The translations under genes were made by a program, and so were the position numbers. From the NCBI GenBank assembly GCA_002329075.1, contig DCXR01000002.1, forward strand, positions 1,600 through 33,467: a stretch of 31,868 nt of DNA, read 5' to 3'. The number at the start of each line of letters is the position of its first letter. Position 1 is the first letter of the stretch. The stretch is from Candidatus Neomicrothrix sp. UBA2131. GTDB taxonomy: Bacteria > Actinomycetota > Acidimicrobiia > Acidimicrobiales > MedAcidi-G1. Of this stretch, positions 22,784 through 28,000 are shown piece by piece. Below the pieces are notes generated by a model. It was not told the DNA's origin. It saw only the letters and a program-made list of their open reading frames with translations, and searched no databases.

Positions 22784-22888
22784 ATGGAACACGGTGAGCG
22801 CCTGGTCATGGGTTCTGGTCCGGCCAATCCGTACCCCGAGGCCATGGAGGCCTTCGGACGACCCGTACTCGGCGAGATCCTGGACTGA
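22784..22888 (+). pseudogene. 5' relic of an alanine/serine-glyoxylate aminotransferase-like gene
   Basis: From the ATG at 22784 the frame gives 34 residues ending at a TGA. The central part, LVMGSGPANPYPEAMEAFGR and then PVLGEILD, matches the N-terminal substrate/PLP-proximal segment of class V aminotransferases (AGXT/SGA family; typical text is GPGPSN.. P.. A.. RP.LGH.D). The remaining ~340 residues, including the PLP lysine, are absent; no frame between the TGA and the GNAT gene continues the homology. The usual GPGP is GSGP here. It looks like a deletion remnant that kept its promoter region. Identification is by motif recall. Confidence 0.6.
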
Positions 22889-22949
22889 TCCGTCGCCCGT
22901 GGCCCTCCCGGGCTGGCCGGATTCCCGCTCCAGCGGGGAACATGTCCCC

Positions 22950-23549
22950 ATGGCCGACCCACCGATCCTGCACGGCCGCAGGGTGACCCTGCGCCCCCTG
23001 GAGGTTGACGACTTCGCGGCATGGCAGGAGGTCCGGCGCCGCAACGGAGACTGGCTGTCAGGTTGGGAGCCGCGCCGACCGGTGGGCCAGGCCGATCCTG
23101 CACGCGACCGGAAGGCGTTTGCCGCACGTTGTACATCACGGCGGCGTGAGCACCAGCTGGGCACCGGCTACGGGTTCGGCATCTTCGTGGTGGCGAGCCT
23201 GGTGGGCGAGATCAACCTCTCGAACGTGATCCGGGGAGCCTTTCGCAATGCCCATGTCGGCTACTGGATCGATGAGGCGCAGGCAGGCAACGGCTATGTG
23301 CCAGAGGCACTCGTGGCCGCGGCACGTTTTGCCTTCGAGGAGGTCGGCCTGCACCGCCTCCAGGTGTCGATCGTGCCCTCCAACCACCGATCCCGACGAG
23401 TGGTCGAGAAGTTGGACCTGCGCTGTGAGGGTCTTGCCGAGCGCTATCTCGAGATCAACGGCGTCTGGGAGGATCACCTCCGATTCGCCCTCACATCCGA
23501 GGAGTGGGCAGACCGTGCCGATGCCCTGTGCCGGGAGTGGCTCGACTGA
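22950..23549 (+). CDS. GNAT acetyltransferase, RimJ/RimL-like
   Basis: The 199-residue product is a Gcn5-related N-acetyltransferase of the RimJ/RimL group, which acetylates protein N-termini or small amines using acetyl-CoA. It shows the RimJ-type opening GRRVTLRPLEVDDFAAW, GEINLSNVIRGAFRNAHVGY, the acetyl-CoA loop region in DEAQAGNGYVPEAL (~110-123), and the C-terminal LHRLQVSIVPSNHRSRRVVEKLDL segment typical of the family (N and S after the P-loop). An ATG at 22950 is chosen; the frame is open upstream but unrelated. It converges on the crotonase gene with 23 bp between stops. The substrate is unknown. Confidence 0.88.
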   Translation: MADPPILHGRRVTLRPLEVDDFAAWQEVRRRNGDWLSGWEPRRPVGQADPARDRKAFAARCTSRRREHQLGTGYGFGIFVVASLVGEINLSNVIRGAFRNAHVGYWIDEAQAGNGYVPEALVAAARFAFEEVGLHRLQVSIVPSNHRSRRVVEKLDLRCEGLAERYLEINGVWEDHLRFALTSEEWADRADALCREWLD

Positions 23550-23572
23550 CCGGAAACTCCAGAACCCGTACC

Positions 23573-24346
23573 TCAGTCCTTGCTGCTGATGCGTTCCTTG
23601 AGCGAGCGGATCATCTCGCGGAACGCCGGCTGGCGCATCGACTGGATCTGTGGCTCGATCTCGAGTTGGACGGCTTCATCAGATGCAGTGACCGCCAGGC
23701 CTGCGGCGATCGTCGCCTTGGTGCTGGCCAGCAGCTCCTTCGGGTGTGAGGCGGCCAACTCTGCGTAGGCGACTGCAGCGTCGAGGAGGGCGTCGTCTTC
23801 GACGCACTCCCAGGCAAGGCCCCGGCGTGTCGCCTCCTCGCCGTCGAGCACCTGCTTGAACAGCACCATGGCTCGGGTGGTGCCGAGGTCGGTGAGGTGC
23901 CGGAGCCGCCAGATGTGGCCACCCCCGGGATGGAGCCCGATCGAGAGGAAACGGGTGTCGAACCTGGCCGAACGGCCGGCGACCACGAGGTCGCAGGCGA
24001 GCAGCATGTTCATGCCGGCGCCAACCGCAGCGCCGTTGACGGCGGCGACTGTGGCGAGGGGGGAGTGGGCCACCCGCAGGAAGCCCCGGTAGATGCTGGG
24101 AAGGTCGTCGCTGCTGCGCTTCTCACTCCTGCCGGCACCCATTAGGTCGTCGAGCACGGCCCCGGCACAGAAGGCCCGGCCGGCACCGATGAGGACAACC
24201 GCACCGATGTCCTCATCGGCCTCGAACTCGTCGAAGGCCGCGTCGATCGCCACGTTCATCTCGCTTGAGATGGCGTTGCGCCGGTCGGGGTCGTTGAAGG
24301 TGAGGACCGCCACGCGGCCCCGTCGTTCGGTCAGGAGCAGGCTCAT
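23573..24346 (-). CDS. Enoyl-CoA hydratase/isomerase (crotonase) family protein lacking catalytic glutamates
   Basis: The 257-residue product has the crotonase fold: VAVLTFNDPDRRNAIS (~12-27), the oxyanion-hole loop GRAFCAGAVLDDL (~56-68) and the second oxyanion segment AAVNGAAVGAGMNMLLACD (~101-119). Aligned by eye to rat mitochondrial crotonase, the Glu144 position is Asn113 and the Glu164 position is Phe133, so it is unlikely to be a normal hydratase. It may act as an isomerase, hydrolase or other CoA-thioester enzyme. The ATG at 24346 begins the conserved region; a 15-residue extension is not supported. A TACCGT at 24361-24366 (minus strand) could be its -10 element. It is divergent from the MFS gene. 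Confidence 0.85.
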   Translation of the reverse strand: MSLLLTERRGRVAVLTFNDPDRRNAISSEMNVAIDAAFDEFEADEDIGAVVLIGAGRAFCAGAVLDDLMGAGRSEKRSSDDLPSIYRGFLRVAHSPLATVAAVNGAAVGAGMNMLLACDLVVAGRSARFDTRFLSIGLHPGGGHIWRLRHLTDLGTTRAMVLFKQVLDGEEATRRGLAWECVEDDALLDAAVAYAELAASHPKELLASTKATIAAGLAVTASDEAVQLEIEPQIQSMRQPAFREMIRSLKERISSKD

Positions 24347-24416
24347 GCCACGAGCCTGCCACGGTAGGAGGACCACTTGCATCCCGGCCAATGGCCGCGT
24401 GTGCCGAGCCCGCCCT

Positions 24417-24422
24417 TACTGT
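24417..24422 (+). promoter_or_regulatory. -10 element of the MFS gene (TACTGT), leaderless arrangement
   Basis: TACTGT ends 6 nt before the GTG at 24429, with no Shine-Dalgarno site. This supports GTG 24429 over upstream in-frame ATG codons that overlap the divergent crotonase gene. Confidence 0.45.
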
Positions 24423-24428
24423 CGACGG

Positions 24429-25673
24429 GTGTCCAGTACCGACCAGATCAGGTTCCCAGCCCTCAGGGTCCGAAACTACCGGTTGTTCTGGATCGGGGGC
24501 CTGGTCGCCAACACCGGGCGTTGGACCACCCAGGTCGCCAGCGCCTACTTGATCTACCGGATCACCGGATCGGCGGCATGGGTTGGGATCACCGGCTTCG
24601 CCAACTTCGTTCCGATGCTTCTCCTGAACCCGGTGTCGGGCCACCTCTCCGACAGTCGGGATCGACGCCGACTGCTCCTGGTCACGAATACCTCCGCAAC
24701 GGTCGTGTCCCTCCTGATGGCGACGCTGTGGCTGGCCGGCATGCGTTCGCCGTGGGGGTGGGTGATGCTGTTCTTCGCCAGGGGCTGTGTCGCCGGCATC
24801 CAGTTGCCGGTGTCGCAGGCGTTCGTGGCCGAGTGCGTGCCCCGTGAACTGCTCCGGAACGCGATCACCCTCAACTCGACCCAGTTCAACGCCGCCCGGA
24901 CCCTGGGTCCGGCGATCGCCGGCGTGCTGATCGGCACGTCGGGGCTCGACTGGGCACTGTTCACCGCCGCCGGCCTGTTCGGTCCGGTGCTGGCGTGCCT
25001 TGCGCTGATCGATGCGGCAGAACTCCACCGTTCTGATCCCGGTGAGAAGGTCGAGCGCGGCGTACGTGCGGTCTACACGGGATACCGGGAGTCGATCCGC
25101 TATGTGTTCGACTCGCCGGGCATCCGAACGGCGATACTGACCATTGCGCTCATCACGACGATCACGATTCCGCTTATCCAGCAGGTGGTCGTGTTCGCCG
25201 AGGAGGTGTTCGTGGTCTCGCCCTTCTGGTTCGGTGTCCTCGCCTCGGCCCAGGGCATCGGGGCGGTCCTGGTGGCACCGTGGGTCGCCGGTGAGTTGAG
25301 CCGGGCCCGTCCCTCGCGGATGCAGTTCTACGCCGTGCTGGGCTATGCGGCCGGGGTTGCCGGGCTGGGCCTGGCGCCGGTGTTCTGGGTGGGGTTCGTC
25401 TCCCTGGCCTTCCTCGGGGCGGTCCACCTGGTTTCGGCGTCGAACCTCAACTCGGTGGTTCAACTCCAGGTGGATGACGAGGTGCGGGGCCGGGTGATGG
25501 CCATCTACCTGGTGGGTGTTCTCGGTACGACGCCGTTCGCCAACCTGCTGATGGGATGGCTGATATCGGTGTTCGGTGCACGGCCGGTTGTGGTGTCGGG
25601 GGCCGGTCTACTCCTTCTGGCGGGCCTGTTCCTGTCGGGAACGGGTCGGCTCCGCCACCTCGACGCCGGCTAG
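24429..25673 (+). CDS. Major facilitator superfamily transporter (EntS/MFS_3-like)
   Basis: This is a 414-residue inner-membrane transporter with about twelve hydrophobic segments. Features include FPALRVRNYRLFWIGGLVAN at the N-terminus (typical of the MFS_3/EntS group), the loop 2-3 motif GHLSDSRDRRRLLLV (~72-86), QLPVSQAFVAECVPRELL (~132), LNSTQFNAARTLGPAIAGVL (~155) and VDDEVRGRVMAIYLVGVLG (~354) with a second motif-A-like RGR. Members of this group are often proton-driven exporters of siderophores or drugs; the substrate cannot be inferred. The gene converges on the nuclease gene with 23 bp between stops. Confidence 0.88.
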   Translation: MSSTDQIRFPALRVRNYRLFWIGGLVANTGRWTTQVASAYLIYRITGSAAWVGITGFANFVPMLLLNPVSGHLSDSRDRRRLLLVTNTSATVVSLLMATLWLAGMRSPWGWVMLFFARGCVAGIQLPVSQAFVAECVPRELLRNAITLNSTQFNAARTLGPAIAGVLIGTSGLDWALFTAAGLFGPVLACLALIDAAELHRSDPGEKVERGVRAVYTGYRESIRYVFDSPGIRTAILTIALITTITIPLIQQVVVFAEEVFVVSPFWFGVLASAQGIGAVLVAPWVAGELSRARPSRMQFYAVLGYAAGVAGLGLAPVFWVGFVSLAFLGAVHLVSASNLNSVVQLQVDDEVRGRVMAIYLVGVLGTTPFANLLMGWLISVFGARPVVVSGAGLLLLAGLFLSGTGRLRHLDAG

Positions 25674-25696
25674 GGCCCGTAGCCGTCAGGGCACAT

Positions 25697-26668
25697 CTAG
25701 TCGTGGTCACCGGCAAGGTGGGTCCGGCCGTCCCCACAGTCGTCGATCAGGGTGCACCAGCGGCAGGCGGGGCTCGGCATCGTGTCGGGTGGTCGCCCAC
25801 CGTGGGTCAACTCCATGAGGATCCGGACCCCGTCAACGAGGCGGGCCACGGTCGCCCGCAGGAGGTCTTCGGTGACGGTCTCAGGCACGAGGTGGGCCTG
25901 GTCGAGGTAGTAGGAGGCGACGAGTCGGGGCGGCACACCCATGCGCAGCGTCTCGATGAGGGCGTAGAAGCGGAGGTCGTCAAGGTGGACGGGTGCGAAG
26001 CCACCGGTCTTGAAGTCGATGATGACCTTGCCTGCCCGGAGGCCGTCGGCGGCGCCGAGGGTCAGGTCGGACTTGCCGGCGAGGATGAGCCGTCCGTTGC
26101 ACAACTCGGCCCGCAGGCGGCTCTCGGTCACGGGTCGCCAACCGGGCTTGAGCGGAGGGAAGCACTCGATGAACTTGGTGAAGGCGTCGAGTGAGTCTGA
26201 GCGGAGCTCGGCCCGTTCGACCTCGGAACAGCCCTGTAGCCACCTGCCGAAGTCGCCTGAGTCCTGTTCGTAGCGGGCGAGTGCCTCGTCGACCAGGACC
26301 GGGGGTTCTATCTCGCGGCGCCAGTTGATGGCCAACTCGACGGCCTTGTGTGTGATGGTGCCGCGGGCGATCGGGACGCTCCAGGCGAAGCCCTCGGCCT
26401 CTTCGGCGACGAACCGGGCCTCGCAACCGTGGACCCGGCCCAGACGGTGCTTGTTGACGAAGAGGTCGTCGCCGGCAGGGAGGTCGTCGAGCAACGGCTC
26501 GACGGCGGTTTCGATGGCCGCCCGCAGGTGGTGGCGCAGGTCGTCGGGGAACTCGGGTCGCTCGGCGGCGGGCGCGCCCAACTCGTCCAGGACCGCCTGC
26601 TGGGCGGGGTTCAGGTCGGTGATCCGACTGTCGTCCACATCGGTTCCATCGTTCGGGGAATTCTCCAC
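25697..26668 (-). CDS. RecB/Cas4-like PD-(D/E)XK nuclease with four-cysteine (probable 4Fe-4S) arrangement
   Basis: The 323-residue product is a stand-alone RecB-family nuclease domain. Motifs in order are Cys82 (VHGCEARF), GTITHKAVELAINWR with the motif-I His, LILAGKSDLTLG with the metal-binding Asp, and KVIIDFKTG with the catalytic Asp-x-Lys. Then comes a C-terminal Cys302-x2-Cys305-x5-Cys311 cluster (ACRWCTLIDDCGDG). One Cys before and three after the nuclease core is the AddB/Cas4 Fe-S pattern. The GTG at 26668 is supported by a 6-nt spaced GACAAT; an N-terminal extension overlaps the divergent gene and is Arg-rich shadow. No CRISPR array or other cas gene is present, so a general DNA-repair role is likelier than Cas4. 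Confidence 0.85.
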   Translation of the reverse strand: MENSPNDGTDVDDSRITDLNPAQQAVLDELGAPAAERPEFPDDLRHHLRAAIETAVEPLLDDLPAGDDLFVNKHRLGRVHGCEARFVAEEAEGFAWSVPIARGTITHKAVELAINWRREIEPPVLVDEALARYEQDSGDFGRWLQGCSEVERAELRSDSLDAFTKFIECFPPLKPGWRPVTESRLRAELCNGRLILAGKSDLTLGAADGLRAGKVIIDFKTGGFAPVHLDDLRFYALIETLRMGVPPRLVASYYLDQAHLVPETVTEDLLRATVARLVDGVRILMELTHGGRPPDTMPSPACRWCTLIDDCGDGRTHLAGDHD

Positions 26669-26674
26669 AGGGCC

Positions 26675-26680
26675 ATTGTC
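26675..26680 (-). promoter_or_regulatory. -10 element of the nuclease gene (GACAAT), leaderless arrangement
   Basis: On the minus strand TGT-GACAAT is followed by 6 nt and the GTG start. The hexamer matches TATAAT at four positions. Confidence 0.45.
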
Positions 26681-26732
26681 ACACCCCCTGACCAGAATGG
26701 TGGGCGATGGAAGGAACCTGACCTTGGCTGCG

Positions 26733-27047
26733 ATGAAGACATACCCCCCGACCCTCACGATGCGATTCGCCGAGGCAGCGCGCTCGCTGGGCCGGGCAGC
26801 GAGGCTCCGGGGCCTCGAGGTGCCCACGTTCCGCAGCCCGACGGGCCTGACGGGCGTCCAGCGCACCATTCGCCGGCGGGGCCGGGCCGCCACCATCTCC
26901 GTCGTCCTACGGGGCCGACCGTGGCAGGCCGTTCTGGCCGACATGATCGAGGGCATCATCGTGGCCAACCGGCTTCCAAGTGACCGGGCTGACACCGTAC
27001 GACGCGCCCTGTGGCTGTCCGTCGACGATCCTGCAGTAGCGGCGTGA
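26733..27047 (+). CDS. Small hypothetical protein
   Basis: The 104-residue product has no family I can name. It is basic in its first half (RFAEAARSLGRAARLRGLE, QRTIRRRGRAA) and ends with WQAVLADMIEGIIVANRL and a helical C-terminus; no membrane segment or signal peptide is visible. Codon use is like its neighbours, and the ordered, non-repetitive sequence argues for a real gene. The ATG at 26733 is given. A TTG at 26724 is an alternative because AAGGA at 26711-26715 is 8 nt before it. It is divergent from the nuclease gene (64 bp apart), which may hint at shared regulation, and it ends 31 bp before the tRNA. Confidence 0.65.
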   Translation: MKTYPPTLTMRFAEAARSLGRAARLRGLEVPTFRSPTGLTGVQRTIRRRGRAATISVVLRGRPWQAVLADMIEGIIVANRLPSDRADTVRRALWLSVDDPAVAA

Positions 27048-27064
27048 GCCTGCCTACTGCTGGC

Positions 27065-27070
27065 TACGGT
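27065..27070 (+). promoter_or_regulatory. -10 element of tRNA-Leu (TACGGT)
   Basis: TACGGT ends 8 nt before the mature 5' end of the tRNA. A -35 hexamer is not obvious. Confidence 0.4.
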
Positions 27071-27078
27071 TGTGCCAC

Positions 27079-27164
27079 GCCCGGGTGGCGGAACTGGTAG
27101 ACGCAGTGGGCTTAAAACCCGCGGCCGCTTCTGCGGCGTGTGAGTTCAATTCTCACCCCGGGCA
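27079..27164 (+). tRNA. tRNA-Leu (anticodon UAA)
   Basis: A class II tRNA folds by eye. The acceptor stem GCCCGGG (27079-27085) pairs with CCCGGGC (27157-27163), followed by discriminator A. The D-arm contains GGTAGACGC. The anticodon loop CTTAAAA (27111-27117) has anticodon TAA at 27113-27115, closed by a five-pair stem with one G-U. A long variable arm hairpin GCCGC/GCGGC follows. The T-arm is GTGAG-TTCAATT-CTCAC (27140-27156). CCA is not encoded. The 3' neighbour starts 37 nt downstream, and its frame could be misread back through the tRNA. Confidence 0.95.
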
Positions 27165-27201
27165 CTGGTGGTCGGCGGCCAGGCCGCCTGCTACAACGTT
27201 T

Positions 27202-27927
27202 GTGGTGGAAAGCCCCTACGAGCACCCCTATCCCTCGCCCGAGTTGGAGTCGGAGCATCCGTTCATCGAGTACGCCTTCGAACGGCTGGCCGGCGACGAG
27301 ATGCTCCGACGGGCACGGGACTTTCGCGATGGATCCGAGCGGCGTCGAAGTATCAGGCTGTTCAGCCCCGACCCGGTGCCCCGCCAACTCATCGAGCTTG
27401 CGGTGGAGGCGGCCTCGACCGCACCGTCGGGTGCCCACAAGCAGCCCTGGACCTTCGTAGGAACCAGGGACCCGGAGGTCAAGGCCGCCATCCGGGCGGC
27501 CGCCGAGGAGGAGGAAAGGGTCAACTACCTCGAGAACCGCATGAACGCCGACTGGCTCGAGGCCCTCGAACCTCTCGGTACCGACCACCACAAGGAGTTT
27601 CTCGAGGTGGCGCCGTGGATTGTCGTGCTGTTCGAACAGCGCTTCGAGCAGCGGTCCGACGGCACGACCCGCAGGAACTACTACGTCAAGGAGAGCACCG
27701 GGATCGCCGCCGGCATGTTCATCACCGCCATCCACCGGATGGGTCTGGCCACGCTCACACACACCCCGTCGCCCATGGGGTTCCTCCGGAACCTGTTGGG
27801 TCGGCCCGACAACGAACGGCCCTTCGTGATGTTCCCGATCGGATTCCCGCTGGAGGGCACCCGGGTTCCCGACCTCCGCCGAAAGTCCCTCGACGAGGTG
27901 TTCGTCGAAGTCGACCGGTTGGGATGA
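27202..27927 (+). CDS. Nitroreductase-superfamily flavoprotein, iodotyrosine deiodinase-like
   Basis: The 241-residue product is an FMN-dependent nitroreductase-fold protein closely resembling iodotyrosine deiodinase (IYD), which reductively dehalogenates halotyrosines. It has RRSIRLFSPDPVP and TAPSGAHKQPWTFV (~72-86; FMN contact). The substrate lid carries Glu105, Tyr109 and Lys131, matching human IYD Glu157, Tyr161 and Lys182. Thr188 in TLTHTPSPMG matches Thr239 near flavin N5. LLGRPDNERPFVMFPIGFP and VPDLRRKSLDEV complete the match. Human residue numbers are from memory. The start is GTG 27202 (or 27205); an open extension to 27070 crosses the tRNA and is rejected. There is no obvious promoter, so it may be read through from the tRNA. 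Confidence 0.85.
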   Translation: MVESPYEHPYPSPELESEHPFIEYAFERLAGDEMLRRARDFRDGSERRRSIRLFSPDPVPRQLIELAVEAASTAPSGAHKQPWTFVGTRDPEVKAAIRAAAEEEERVNYLENRMNADWLEALEPLGTDHHKEFLEVAPWIVVLFEQRFEQRSDGTTRRNYYVKESTGIAAGMFITAIHRMGLATLTHTPSPMGFLRNLLGRPDNERPFVMFPIGFPLEGTRVPDLRRKSLDEVFVEVDRLG

Positions 27928-27931
27928 GCAA

Positions 27932-27950
27932 AGGCGCTCTCGGAGCGCTT
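27932..27950 (+). terminator. Possible terminator hairpin after the deiodinase-like gene
   Basis: AGGCGCTC-TCG-GAGCGCTT forms an 8-bp stem (one G-U) with a 3-nt loop, 4 nt after the stop codon. T-rich TTTTCATTTT follows only 10 nt downstream, so it is a weak intrinsic terminator at best. Confidence 0.4.
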
Positions 27951-27960
27951 CCGGTGTGGG

Positions 27961-27989
27961 TTTTCATTTTCCGTGGATCGTGACACAAT
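27961..27989 (+). promoter_or_regulatory. Probable promoter of ppdK
   Basis: TTTTCA (27961-27966) and an extended -10, TG-A-CACAAT (27981-27989), are spaced by 17 nt and match TTGACA/TGnTATAAT at four of six positions each. Transcription would start about 4-5 nt before the ATG at 28001. No Shine-Dalgarno sequence is present, so the mRNA would be nearly leaderless. Confidence 0.5.
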
Positions 27990-28000
27990 ATTTCCTAGCC

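Noticed and set aside
25697..26668. Calling the nuclease Cas4
   Set aside because: The cysteine pattern fits, but there is no CRISPR array, Cas1 or Cas2 in the window, and RecB-like repair nucleases share the same pattern.
27070..27201. N-terminal extension of the deiodinase-like protein
   Set aside because: The extension is translated from the tRNA-Leu gene; homology begins after the GTG at 27202.
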